Translations under genes and position numbers: made by a program | NCBI RefSeq assembly: GCF_900540665.1 | Contig: NZ_UQGV01000003.1 | Span: 1-64,000, forward strand | DNA length: 64,000 nt | Reading direction: 5' to 3' | DNA from: an uncultured Catenibacterium sp. | GTDB lineage: Bacteria > Bacillota_I > Bacilli_A > Erysipelotrichales > Coprobacillaceae | Part shown: piece after piece, positions 54,308 through 63,419 of the stretch | Numbering within the stretch: position 1 is the stretch's first letter | How the letters are laid out: every line of letters starts with the position of its first letter | The notes under the pieces: model-generated | The model's input: only the letters and a program-made list of their open reading frames with translations | Database searches by the model: none | Told to the model about the DNA's origin: nothing

Positions 54308-56517
54308 ATAACACGGCGAATTTCTGCAACACCCTGTACTTTATTCATATTATCAATTGTATTCTGTAAGATTTCTGCATTTTCCACAGATAATGTTAGA
54401 CGAATATGGGCATCTAAATCCATAATATTTGCATTAATCTTAAGAATATTGACCTTTACCTGACTCAAACATGTCACAATATCACTTAATAAATTAGGAC
54501 GGTCTAGTCCAACGACTTCTAGATCCACATTAAAGCGTTTCTGTTCAATATTAGGATAGTCCCAATAAACATCGATAAGACGTCCTTTTGCGACACTCTT
54601 GACGTTTGGACAATCCGCACGATGAATCTTGATTCCCTGTCCTTTAGATACAAAACCAACAATCTTATCACCAGGAATAGGATTACAGCATTTAGATAGC
54701 TGCATCTTTAATCCATCTACACCAGTGACTGCCACACCAATACTCTTTTCATGTTTCTTATTTAATTCCTGAATATTGTTATTGTGACGAAGAATCTGAG
54801 ACAAGTTATCAAAGAACCCTCTTTTTTGTGGAGCTACCTTATCTAAAAGTGTAGAAGCAGTCGCATGCTTCTTACCTAATGCGAAAAGTACATCATCAAA
54901 CGTATTGGCTCCAAATGATCCAAGATATGTTCTATAAGTATCTGGGCTCATATAAGTCTTCTCATCAAGCTGTCTTGCTCGGATTTCATCTCTAAGAAGT
55001 TTTCTTCCTTCTTCAATAATCTGTTTTTTATTTTCTTCTTCATGTTTTGTGATATATTGACGAATCTTATTACGAGCACCTGCTGTTCTTACAAACTTCA
55101 GCCAGCCTTCACTTGGACCAGAATTCTTGTTGGTCTTGATTTCTACAATATCACCTGTTTTTAATTTGGTATCAAAAGGAACCATAACACCATTCACAAG
55201 TGCACCTACCGCATGATGTCCTACTTCTGTATGAACACGATAAGCAAAGTCGATCGGTGTAGAGCCATTTGGTAATTCTACAATGCGCCCTGCTGGTGTT
55301 AAAGCATAAACATTGGCTTCAAAGATGTCACGCTGTAAAGTGTTATAAAAATCTTTGGCTTCATTATCCTTCATTTCATCACTTACAGTAATGAACTCAC
55401 TCATCCACTGAAGCTTTTCTCCAATTTCCTTTTGTTCCTGTTTGGCATTATATTTCTTACCTTCTTTATAACGCCAATGAGAGGCAACCCCTCTTTCAGC
55501 AAGTTCGTCCATCTCTTCAGTACGAATCTGGATTTCAAATACATAGCCCTTTTCCCCAATAACAGATGTATGTAATGACTGATACATATTAGGCTTAGGC
55601 ATGGCAATATAATCCTTAAAACGTCCAGGAATCGCACGATACTTTTCATGCATAATACCCAATACTTCATAACATTCATTCTTAGTTTCTACAATAATAC
55701 GTAAAGCATTTAAATCATAGATTTCATCAAAACGCTTATGCTTATAAACCATCTTTTTATAGATAGAATAAATATGTTTTGCACGCCCCTTAATACGATA
55801 TTTGATATTTGTGCCTACAAGATTCTTTTCTACTGACTTAATCATTGCATCAACTGAATCTTTTCTTTCACTCTTCTTCTTATCAAGAAGTGCAGCAATT
55901 TCTTTATAAGCTTTTGGATCAAGATAGAATAAACATAAATCTTCTAATTCTACTCGAATATCATTAATACCTAAACGATGCGCTATTGGTGCATAAACTT
56001 CCAGCGTTTCTCTAGAAATACGCTGCTGCTTATCCGGTCTCATGAATTCAAGTGTACGCATATTATGAAGTCTATCGGCTAATTTGATCAAGATAACTCG
56101 AATATCCTTGGCCATCGCAATATAAATCTTACGATGATTTTCAGCATGAAAATCACTTTCTTCCATATAAGGCATCTTAGTGATCTTTGTAACACCTTCT
56201 ACAAGAGTAGTGACTTCTTCACCAAATTTTTCAACCATTTCTTCTCGAGGTACATCACAATCTTCCATAACATCATGAAGTAACCCAGCAGCGATAGTGA
56301 TTGGTCCAGTCTGTAATGTTGCAAGAATATAAGCAACCCAGATCAAATGAATTGTATAGGGTTCACCACTTTTTCTTTTCTGTTCCTTATGCTTCACCAT
56401 GATAAAATCATAAGCCTTCTGGATCAGAGCCAAGCTTTCTTCTTTTGTGATATATGTCTTAACAAGAGCAAGGACGTCGTCGTAACTCATTGGGTCCCCT
56501 GCACCTTTATATTTCAT
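54301..56517 (-). CDS. rel: Bifunctional (p)ppGpp synthetase/hydrolase Rel
   Basis: 738 aa. The hydrolase HD domain has HDVMED (81-86) and ADRLHNMRT. The synthetase domain has GRAKHIYSIYKKM and YDLNALRII. TGS (TPAGRIVELPNGSTPIDFAYRVH), a zinc-finger-like helical region, and the C-terminal ACT domain follow. Long RSH proteins balance (p)ppGpp in response to starvation. The stop codon is part of the repeat flanking a small insertion, so the protein itself is intact. GGGGG precedes the ATG, with a TATAAT about 40 bases upstream. Confidence 0.96.
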   Translation of the reverse strand: MKYKGAGDPMSYDDVLALVKTYITKEESLALIQKAYDFIMVKHKEQKRKSGEPYTIHLIWVAYILATLQTGPITIAAGLLHDVMEDCDVPREEMVEKFGEEVTTLVEGVTKITKMPYMEESDFHAENHRKIYIAMAKDIRVILIKLADRLHNMRTLEFMRPDKQQRISRETLEVYAPIAHRLGINDIRVELEDLCLFYLDPKAYKEIAALLDKKKSERKDSVDAMIKSVEKNLVGTNIKYRIKGRAKHIYSIYKKMVYKHKRFDEIYDLNALRIIVETKNECYEVLGIMHEKYRAIPGRFKDYIAMPKPNMYQSLHTSVIGEKGYVFEIQIRTEEMDELAERGVASHWRYKEGKKYNAKQEQKEIGEKLQWMSEFITVSDEMKDNEAKDFYNTLQRDIFEANVYALTPAGRIVELPNGSTPIDFAYRVHTEVGHHAVGALVNGVMVPFDTKLKTGDIVEIKTNKNSGPSEGWLKFVRTAGARNKIRQYITKHEEENKKQIIEEGRKLLRDEIRARQLDEKTYMSPDTYRTYLGSFGANTFDDVLFALGKKHATASTLLDKVAPQKRGFFDNLSQILRHNNNIQELNKKHEKSIGVAVTGVDGLKMQLSKCCNPIPGDKIVGFVSKGQGIKIHRADCPNVKSVAKGRLIDVYWDYPNIEQKRFNVDLEVVGLDRPNLLSDIVTCLSQVKVNILKINANIMDLDAHIRLTLSVENAEILQNTIDNMNKVQGVAEIRRVIH

Positions 56518-56663
56518 AATAACACCCCCTCATATATTACCTCAATTATAACATAGTTCCCTACTAACATGAAGAGACTAAGAAAGGAATAATACAAATA
56601 TCACTTCACTAATTCTGATATTTCCTATTTATTTATGTTATTCAAAAATTTAAATTCATTTAA

Positions 56664-56690
56664 GTAAAAAAACTCCAGAAAAGGAGTTTT
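56664..56690 (-). terminator. Terminator of apt
   Basis: An eight-base stem (56669-56676 with 56683-56690) just past the apt stop, with a T run on the minus strand. Confidence 0.87.
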
Positions 56691-56693
56691 CTA

Positions 56694-57206
56694 TTAATAT
56701 TTAACCTGAGAATAAATATTGTATTTACTTAATTTTTCAGTTGCTTTTAATTCTTCTAGTTCAATAACGAATTCCATACCAACAACTTCTCCACCCATTT
56801 CTTCAATAAGTGCAGCTGCTGCTTCTACAGTTCCACCAGTAGCAAGTAAATCATCAACGATCAATACTTTCATACCTGGCTTAATGCTGTCTTTATGCAT
56901 GAAGATTTCATTTGATCCATATTCTAGATCATACTTCTTGCTCACTGTTTCTCTTGGTAATTTTCCGGGCTTTCTGATTGGTACAAAACCACATCCTAAT
57001 TCTAAAGCCACTGGACATCCAAAGATGAATCCTCTTGATTCAGGTCCAACAACGATGTCAGCGCCTAAATCCTTTGCATGTGCTGCTAAATCATCAATAC
57101 AAGCTTTGAATGCATCCTTGTCTTCTAATAAAGGTGTTACATCTCTAAAAATAATTCCTTCTTTTGGAAATCCTGGAATAGATGCAATATGCTGTTTAAA
57201 ATCCAT
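56694..57206 (-). CDS. apt: Adenine phosphoribosyltransferase
   Basis: 170 aa purine salvage enzyme joining adenine to [25 protein letters not shown] is the classical N-terminus, [10 protein letters not shown] binds the base, RKPGKLP the flexible loop, and [13 protein letters not shown] the PRPP loop. recJ-apt-rel is the standard Firmicute order. Confidence 0.97.
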   Translation of the reverse strand: MDFKQHIASIPGFPKEGIIFRDVTPLLEDKDAFKACIDDLAAHAKDLGADIVVGPESRGFIFGCPVALELGCGFVPIRKPGKLPRETVSKKYDLEYGSNEIFMHKDSIKPGMKVLIVDDLLATGGTVEAAAALIEEMGGEVVGMEFVIELEELKATEKLSKYNIYSQVKY

Positions 57207-57297
57207 AACGAATCCTCCTATACAGTATATTATTATATCATCACAAAATGATGAAAACTGTATAAATTCAAAAATAAATCCTTACAGATTACATGAA

Positions 57298-58911
57298 TTA
57301 TAAGATTTCTTCTACAATAAAGTTAATTGACTTATTTCCTCTAAAGACATTGATAGATAAAGTACCCACCAAAGTCATAGACTCTTTATGTACAACTTCC
57401 TCATACTTCTGTCCCTTATTAAAAGCAAGGGCAGAAACTTGTTCATCTCCTAAATGGAATTTTAAATGTTTTCCTTCAGATAAACGGTCTACTCTACTAC
57501 ATGATACATCTTCCATAATAAAGAGTGGTGCTTTATTTTCTTCACCATAAGGAGCAAGTAAACTCAAAGTTTCTACATTATGCATAGTAGTATCATCAAG
57601 AGTAATAGGAATCACTGATTCACTCGCTTCAAAATGACAGCCCTGTAAGTCGTTGACAAGAGCATCATAAACTAAGGGATAGTTTGACTTCGTGATAGTG
57701 AAACCACCTGCCATCGCGTGACCACCATATTGCACAAAGAGATTTTCATGATGCTTAAAAAAATCATAGATATTGAAACCATCAATTCCTCTTGCACTAC
57801 CCTTATATATTTCTTTTTTAGAATCATAATGCATGACAAAAGCCGGCTGTTCATATTCTCTGGCGTACTTACCAGCTACAAGTCCTACTAATCCTTCATG
57901 CATATCTTCTGATCCATAGAATAAACAAGGTGAGGTAGTATCAGTCACTGCTTCCTTATATAAAGAAGTCGTCATAGATTGTCTCTTAGAATTCACTTTA
58001 GATGCATAATTTGATACCTTTTCTAAGTAGGAAGGATTTGTTCCTTTTAAAAAGTACTTTACTAGGCATACCGGATTTACGAGTTCAGGTAAGCGGCCAA
58101 AGGCATTAATACGAGGTGCTATTGTAAAACCAATGGTTGTCACATCATAGTCTCTGTTTCCTTTTAACAGTTCTAATGCAGGGTATTTATATTGTTTCAT
58201 GAATTGTAAGCCACGTTTTACCAGGCTTCTATTCTCATCTAATAGTGGCATCATATCAGATATAGTTGTAATAGCCGCTAAAGTAAATAAATAAGGATCA
58301 TGATGTTTTAAAAGAGCTGCCGCAAGCTTATAAGCTACAAAACCACCACATATTTCTTTAAAAGGATAACGGGGTGACATCTTCGTATGAATGATAGAAT
58401 AAGCGACAGGTACTTCAGCATCAAACGCATGATGGTCAGTTATAATAACATCCATACCAAGTTCTCCTGCTTTTTCTACTGCATCAAATGCCTTGATTCC
58501 ATTATCTACAGTAATAATCAAAGAATATCCCTTCTCTGCCATCTGCTCTACTCTTGTCGCATTGAGTCCATAACCATCTGTAAAACGATTTGGAATATGA
58601 TAGCCTACTTCTACACCACGTTCATGAAAAGCCTGTACAAGAATAGTGGTTGCAAGAATACCATCACAATCATAATCTCCATAAATGCAAATTTTTTCAT
58701 TATTCTCTATGGCCTCTTCAATACGTTCAAGTGTTTCGTTAGATTCTTCAAACAAAGAAAAATCATGATAAATAAGATGAGGATCCATAAAGGCTTTAAA
58801 TTGTTTTTGATCTAATTTTTTACTTTCTATTACTTTAGCCATTAAAGAATTGACACCATATTTCTGCATAATTTCTTCTGTATGGCTTAATTGTATTGTT
58901 TTATATTTCAT
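57298..58911 (-). CDS. recJ: Single-stranded-DNA exonuclease RecJ, short form
   Basis: 537 aa. DHH phosphoesterase motifs are IYGDYDCDG (76-84), TVDNG and ITDHHAFD, followed by the DHHA1 domain with GGHAMAGGFT and an OB-like C-terminal part. RecJ degrades ssDNA 5'-3' in repair. Bacillus RecJ is close to 790 aa, so the extra C-terminal domain is missing here. There is no sign of frameshift at the stop. AAAGAGG precedes the ATG. Confidence 0.93.
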   Translation of the reverse strand: MKYKTIQLSHTEEIMQKYGVNSLMAKVIESKKLDQKQFKAFMDPHLIYHDFSLFEESNETLERIEEAIENNEKICIYGDYDCDGILATTILVQAFHERGVEVGYHIPNRFTDGYGLNATRVEQMAEKGYSLIITVDNGIKAFDAVEKAGELGMDVIITDHHAFDAEVPVAYSIIHTKMSPRYPFKEICGGFVAYKLAAALLKHHDPYLFTLAAITTISDMMPLLDENRSLVKRGLQFMKQYKYPALELLKGNRDYDVTTIGFTIAPRINAFGRLPELVNPVCLVKYFLKGTNPSYLEKVSNYASKVNSKRQSMTTSLYKEAVTDTTSPCLFYGSEDMHEGLVGLVAGKYAREYEQPAFVMHYDSKKEIYKGSARGIDGFNIYDFFKHHENLFVQYGGHAMAGGFTITKSNYPLVYDALVNDLQGCHFEASESVIPITLDDTTMHNVETLSLLAPYGEENKAPLFIMEDVSCSRVDRLSEGKHLKFHLGDEQVSALAFNKGQKYEEVVHKESMTLVGTLSINVFRGNKSINFIVEEIL

Positions 58912-58985
58912 AAATAACCTCTTTAAAAATTAACTACCTTACCATATTAATCAATATCGACATAAAAGTCAAAATAAGTGTTCTA

Positions 58986-59013
58986 ATCAAAAAGTGGCTG
59001 TTAAGCCACCTTT
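58986..59013 (-). terminator. Terminator after the ComN-like gene
   Basis: A stem of about nine pairs with one bulge (58991-58999 with 59004-59013), tetraloop and five T on the minus strand. Confidence 0.78.
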
Positions 59014-59028
59014 ATTTGAAATAATGAG

Positions 59029-59316
59029 TTATTTCATGATCAGACTTTGAAAGTCTGCTAAGTTTTTAGTTTCTGCTTCCTTAATGACTTTAGCTTGTAG
59101 ATATTCAAAAATTGTTGAAAATTGCAAAGACATAATATCATCAATCATATCGCAAAAAGAAAGAGCTATTTTGTTTCTCCATGTGACATTTCTTAGATAG
59201 TCTTCAATATCTTTTGCAACAATCTTTTCTACGCCATCCTTCTGAAATTCATAGGCTTTAGAACGAAGGATAAATACAACTTCATCAGGAAGCGGCTTTG
59301 ATAAATCGATTTCCAT
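59029..59316 (-). CDS. ComN-like post-transcriptional regulator
   Basis: 95 aa, helical, acidic. The middle (EDYLRNVTWRNKIALSFCDMIDDIMSLQFSTIFEYLQ) resembles ComN, which in Bacillus lies near secDF-recJ and affects comE mRNA. Similarity is modest. GGGAG lies nine bases before the ATG. It is separated by terminators or gaps from znuB and recJ. Confidence 0.5.
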   Translation of the reverse strand: MEIDLSKPLPDEVVFILRSKAYEFQKDGVEKIVAKDIEDYLRNVTWRNKIALSFCDMIDDIMSLQFSTIFEYLQAKVIKEAETKNLADFQSLIMK

Positions 59317-59379
59317 ATTCTTAAGCTCCCACGAGTAACCATTATATAAGAATTATAAGATAATGAAAAGACTTAATTA

Positions 59380-60195
59380 CTATTTTGTACTGACATTATG
59401 TATGAGCTGTGTCATACATAAAACAACGAGATTCACAATGACAATAGAAGCACCTGTTGGAGCAGCATAGAGATAAGAAATAGATAAACCAATAATAAAA
59501 CAAATAGAAGAAAGGATAGCCGATGAAATAACAACATGTTTGAAATCCTTGCAGAAATACATGGATGTAAGACAAGGGAAGATTGTCAAACTTGAAATAA
59601 GTAATGCGCCCATCATACGCATACCAAGTACAATTGTCAATGAGCAAAGTATCGCAATAATGATGTTGTAGAATTCTACGTTAATACCTGTACTTTTCGC
59701 AAAGTCTTCATCAAAAGTCAAAGCAAACATCTTGTGATAAGAGAAGACATAGAGTATTAATACAACCAAAGACAATACAATACTAATTATCATATCCTGA
59801 TTATTGAGTGAGAGGATACTACCAAATAAGTAGTTATTGATATCTGTGTTGACACCACTTGTGAGTGAGATAGCCATGATTCCAATAGCCAGTGAACTAG
59901 ATGATAAAACTGCAATCGCTCCATCACCATGAATATGATGATTGTTGTTGAGTTTAAGAATAGCCACTGCTGCAATAATTGCGACTGGCACAGCTAAATA
60001 AAGTGGTGCTACGCCAAGTACTGTCGCAATCGCAAAGCTACCAAAAGAGACATGGGATAAACCGTCACTGATCATCGCATTCTTTCTTAATACAAGATTT
60101 ACGCCGAGCATCGCTGCACATAATGAAATGAGTAAACCGACAATAAATGCACGAATAATAAATGTATAGTTGAACATATGGAGTAATGTACTCAT
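59380..60195 (-). CDS. znuB: Zinc ABC transporter permease ZnuB
   Basis: 271 aa with eight or so membrane spans, ABC-3 family. GVNLVLRKNAMISDGLSHVSFG is the family's conserved loop that meets the ATPase. It overlaps znuC in TAATG. Zinc (rather than manganese) is inferred from the His-rich ZnuA and the adjacent Zur-type regulator. Confidence 0.9.
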   Translation of the reverse strand: MSTLLHMFNYTFIIRAFIVGLLISLCAAMLGVNLVLRKNAMISDGLSHVSFGSFAIATVLGVAPLYLAVPVAIIAAVAILKLNNNHHIHGDGAIAVLSSSSLAIGIMAISLTSGVNTDINNYLFGSILSLNNQDMIISIVLSLVVLILYVFSYHKMFALTFDEDFAKSTGINVEFYNIIIAILCSLTIVLGMRMMGALLISSLTIFPCLTSMYFCKDFKHVVISSAILSSICFIIGLSISYLYAAPTGASIVIVNLVVLCMTQLIHNVSTK

Positions 60196-60845
60196 TATTT
60201 TACTTCCTCCATTCTATAGTTATCTTTATCTAGATGAAGAATTTTGTTGCCAATGACTTCATGTGAGGCTAAGTCATGAGTAATCATAATAATAGTAAGA
60301 CCTTTTTGATGAAGTTCTTTTAAGACAGCATAGAATTCTTCTTTAGAATCATAGTCTAAATTATTAGAAGGTTCATCAAGAACAAGACATTCTCTTGTAG
60401 CGCAGAGGGCTCTTGCGAGTAAGACCTTCTGTCTTTGTCCTCCTGATAATTCTCCAAAAGAACTGTTTTTTAAATTCTCTATATGTAGTGTCTTTAGACA
60501 CTCTACTGCAAGTTTCTTCTCTTTATTATTAAAGAATGGTCGATAACCTACTCTATTTAATGCACCGGATAATACTATTTCATATACAGAGGCAGGAAAA
60601 TGGCGATCTACCTTAGTTTCCTGAGGCATATAACCTATTTCTCTTTCATTCATATAATAAGTGATTTCTCCTGCCATAGGTTTGATAAGGCCAAGCAGCC
60701 CCTTAATAAGGGTGCTTTTACCTGCACCATTTTGTCCTAACACTGTAATAAAATCACCTTGTTGTATATCAAAAGATAAATCATTGATTACTTCTTGATT
60801 GTCATAACCTAGATGTAAATGATCTACTTTTATAAGTGTCTTCAT
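60195..60845 (-). CDS. znuC: Zinc ABC transporter ATPase ZnuC
   Basis: 216 aa. Walker A GQNGAGKST (about 37-45), signature LSGGQRQK, Walker B CLVLDEPSNNLD and the switch His in MITHD are intact. The start overlaps the znuA stop in ATGA. Confidence 0.93.
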   Translation of the reverse strand: MKTLIKVDHLHLGYDNQEVINDLSFDIQQGDFITVLGQNGAGKSTLIKGLLGLIKPMAGEITYYMNEREIGYMPQETKVDRHFPASVYEIVLSGALNRVGYRPFFNNKEKKLAVECLKTLHIENLKNSSFGELSGGQRQKVLLARALCATRECLVLDEPSNNLDYDSKEEFYAVLKELHQKGLTIIMITHDLASHEVIGNKILHLDKDNYRMEEVK

Positions 60846-61774
60846 TGAAGTGCCTCCTTTACTGCCTTTACGTTTTTACGCATGATTGAAACATATGTTT
60901 CACCATTATTAAAATCTTCAGCACTCACATTGTGCATGCTTTGAATAGTGAGTACTTTTGTGCCTGTTTCTTCAGAAATCGTACGTGCTATCTGTCCATT
61001 GGATAATTCGATTTTAAATATAACAGGATTGTGATCCCTCTTGACCTTATCAATGAGGTATGAAATTGTTGATGCACTTGGCTCGGTCTGTTCAGAACAT
61101 CCAGGGAATGCAGCACTATATGTAAGACCATATTCTTTTGCAAAATAAAGCAAAGGAAAACGATCTCCTACAACTATATCTTTTCTTTTCGCGTTATTAA
61201 CTACTTGTTTAAACGAATAATCAACAGATGCAATCTGTTCAATATAGTTTTCAGTATTCTTATTAAACTTTGATGCATGATTTTGATCCAAGGCACACAT
61301 TCTTTTGTTTAAGCCTTCGACAATCACCATTGCATTTTTAGGACTTGTCCAGACATGTTCATCATATTCTTCATGCTCTTCATGTTCCTCGTGTTTTTCT
61401 TCCTGCATGCCTTCAACATGTTCTTCAAGCTGAAGATTTGAAACAAGGTCAAGCATCTTTACAATTCTATTAGGATTCATATCTGCAAGCAGACTATCTA
61501 CCCACTCATCTGATTCTCCTCCTACATAGAAGAATAGATCACTCTCTTTAATAGCAACCATATCCTGAGGTGTTGGTTCATAGGAATGAGAGTCCATTCC
61601 TGGTTTAATAAGCATCTTTATAGAGACATCTGGATCATTTTTAGTAATTGCACGAACAAAATCATAACAAGGAAAATTAGTGACAACGATATTAAAGGAT
61701 TTCTTTTTAGTCGACGTTGCACAGCCTGTCATCAATAATAAAGAGAGAATCAATAAACTAATCTTTTTAAACAC
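60842..61774 (-). CDS. znuA: Zinc-binding lipoprotein ZnuA
   Basis: 310 aa. Signal peptide with lipobox LLMTGC (Cys18). Metal-binding cluster A-1 architecture: first His in MDSHSYEPTPQDM, a His/Glu-rich loop at about 125-142 (repeated EEH) typical of zinc rather than manganese proteins, and later conserved FPGCSEQTEPS. It starts with GTG, overlapping the zur stop by eight bases. Confidence 0.9.
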   Translation of the reverse strand: MFKKISLLILSLLLMTGCATSTKKKSFNIVVTNFPCYDFVRAITKNDPDVSIKMLIKPGMDSHSYEPTPQDMVAIKESDLFFYVGGESDEWVDSLLADMNPNRIVKMLDLVSNLQLEEHVEGMQEEKHEEHEEHEEYDEHVWTSPKNAMVIVEGLNKRMCALDQNHASKFNKNTENYIEQIASVDYSFKQVVNNAKRKDIVVGDRFPLLYFAKEYGLTYSAAFPGCSEQTEPSASTISYLIDKVKRDHNPVIFKIELSNGQIARTISEETGTKVLTIQSMHNVSAEDFNNGETYVSIMRKNVKAVKEALQ

Positions 61775-62177
61775 GAGTAGTCTCCCTGCAATTTTTACAT
61801 AATCCTACAATTGTAGAATCCTTACAATCAATCTCAAAGCCATGATCTTCTAGTAAATGAGTACGAATGATATCCATCAAATCACAGTCTAGATGAGCAA
61901 TTTTCCCACATCTCTTGCATAATAAATGAAGATGATGATTGCACTTTTCTTCTCTGGCATATTGATAATAAACACAGTCTTCATCTGAAAGTGTATGCTT
62001 CTGTAATAATCCCTGCTGTGATAATTTATCTAAATTACGATAAACTGTCACTAGATTCACATTTAATCCTTTATCAACTAATGCTTGATAGATATCCTTA
62101 GCACATAAACGATGATCTTCATTCTTTTTCATATAGTCAATAATAACATCTTTATATTTAGTACGATATTGTTTCAT
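61767..62177 (-). CDS. zur: Fur-family zinc regulator (Zur-like)
   Basis: 136 aa. Winged helix with CAKDIYQALVDKGLNVNLVTVYRNLDKLSQQG, then a dimer domain with HHLHLLCKRCGKIAHLDC and a C-terminal CKNC pair; the four Cys form the structural zinc site. The ATG at 62177 has GGAGG six bases upstream. A longer frame would start within the operator region. It heads zur-znuACB and probably represses it when zinc is sufficient. Confidence 0.88.
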   Translation of the reverse strand: MKQYRTKYKDVIIDYMKKNEDHRLCAKDIYQALVDKGLNVNLVTVYRNLDKLSQQGLLQKHTLSDEDCVYYQYAREEKCNHHLHLLCKRCGKIAHLDCDLMDIIRTHLLEDHGFEIDCKDSTIVGLCKNCRETTRV

Positions 62178-62190
62178 AGAATGCCTCCGA

Positions 62191-62205
62191 TGCAAATGAT
62201 TTGCA
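62191..62205 (-). promoter_or_regulatory. Fur/Zur-type operator, copy 1
   Basis: A perfect 7-1-7 palindrome, TGCAAATGATTTGCA, just downstream of the -10 where it would block initiation. Confidence 0.85.
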
Positions 62206-62211
62206 TATTGT

Positions 62212-62239
62212 ATTATAATGATTCTCGTTTCTAAGTCAA
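62212..62239 (-). promoter_or_regulatory. Promoter of zur-znuACB
   Basis: TTGACT (62234-62239), 16-base spacer, TATAAT (62212-62217), placed between the two operators. Confidence 0.82.
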
Positions 62240-62245
62240 TGAATA

Positions 62246-62260
62246 TGCAAATGATTTGCA
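62246..62260 (-). promoter_or_regulatory. Fur/Zur-type operator, copy 2
   Basis: An identical copy of the 15-base palindrome, starting 55 bases from copy 1 and just upstream of the -35. Confidence 0.85.
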
Positions 62261-62264
62261 CATA

Positions 62265-62294
62265 ATAAAAAAGAAGCACTTAATATGCTTCTTT
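62265..62294 (-). terminator. Terminator of the aminotransferase gene
   Basis: A nine-base stem (62270-62278 with 62286-62294) overlaps the stop codon and is followed by a T run on the minus strand. Confidence 0.87.
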
Positions 62295-63398
62295 AATATG
62301 CGAATGTATCCAGGAAGAGAATGTTTCTAATCCTTCCTTGATTATTTTTGAATCTGAAGTAAAACCAAAACGTAAATGATATTCCCTATTAAATGCCATA
62401 CCTGGCACAAAGAATACACCTGTGTCATTCTGTAATTTCTCACATAATTCTTTTGAGGGCATATCAAATAAATAATGTAAGAAACATACAGTACCATCTT
62501 CTGGTATAACACATTCTACAAGGTTTTCTTTTTCAAGCCATTCTTTTAATATTCTTTTGTTTTCAACAATGATATGTCTGCTTCTATCAAGTATTAGATC
62601 TTTATTTTCTAATACAACAGTAGCTAAATAATCATTCCATGGACCAGTAGAGATTATTGTATAATCTCTTCTAAAATTGATTTCATCAATGAGTTCTTTA
62701 GGCCCCTTGATCCATCCCAGTCTAAGACCTGCAAAGGAATAGACTTTAGATAAAGAGGCTGTCGCAATACCTAATTCATACATATCAGAAATACTATCAC
62801 ATAGAGTATTATTCATACCACGATAGATTTCATCCACAAGAATATAAATAGAATGACTTCTTGCAAGCTCAATTAATTCTTCCATCAAAGATTGTTTAAT
62901 TACAGTACCCGTAGGATTATTAGGACTATTTAATATAAACATCTTTGTTTCAGGCTTAATAAGCTTCTTAAAATCTTCTATGACAAGTTCCCAGTTATTA
63001 TCTTCATCAAGTTCTACTAAGTCATAATCACATCCTAAAGATGCTGGATAAGAATAGAACTGTTCATAGGAAGGTGTTAATGCAATGATATGGTCTCCTT
63101 TATTGAGTAAAGTATCCATCACATGTTCATTGGCATTAATTGCCCCATGAGCGACTGCAATATTATCTCTTGTTCCTGTCTTATATAAAGAAAGAATCGC
63201 ATCCTTTAAAGAATCAGAGCCAGTAATAGGTCCATAATCCATACGCATATGCATAAGATCTCCCATAAGATCTTTGTGAATCAGGGATTCTAATTCATGA
63301 ATGGACATATCTGATACACATGTATCAGCTAAATTGTATTGACAATTTTGTTCATGGTTCGTCATCCATGTTTCTACATCAAATTCCTTTAAATACAC
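62280..63398 (-). CDS. Class I/II PLP aminotransferase
   Basis: 372 aa fold-type I enzyme. NSPNNPTGTV (about 154-163), VDEIYRGM and the PLP lysine in SLSKVYSFAGLRLGW are conserved; HLRFGF near the end carries the substrate-binding Arg. It resembles aspartate/aromatic-type and MalY-like aminotransferases, but the substrate is uncertain. Start is GTG with AAGGAG nine bases upstream. It follows the ABC ATPase gene by 21 bases and may share its transcript. Confidence 0.85.
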   Translation of the reverse strand: MYLKEFDVETWMTNHEQNCQYNLADTCVSDMSIHELESLIHKDLMGDLMHMRMDYGPITGSDSLKDAILSLYKTGTRDNIAVAHGAINANEHVMDTLLNKGDHIIALTPSYEQFYSYPASLGCDYDLVELDEDNNWELVIEDFKKLIKPETKMFILNSPNNPTGTVIKQSLMEELIELARSHSIYILVDEIYRGMNNTLCDSISDMYELGIATASLSKVYSFAGLRLGWIKGPKELIDEINFRRDYTIISTGPWNDYLATVVLENKDLILDRSRHIIVENKRILKEWLEKENLVECVIPEDGTVCFLHYLFDMPSKELCEKLQNDTGVFFVPGMAFNREYHLRFGFTSDSKIIKEGLETFSSWIHSHIKEAY

Positions 63399-63419
63399 GT
63401 CTTCTTTCTCCTTTATCTA

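Noticed and set aside
56719..57303. 194-codon plus-strand frame opposite apt
   Set aside because: Antisense shadow of apt. The product is serine-rich with no recognisable domain.
61365..61410. Direct repeats in znuA as a possible array or minisatellite
   Set aside because: The repeated GAAGAACAT-like units encode the His/Glu metal loop expected in zinc-binding lipoproteins.
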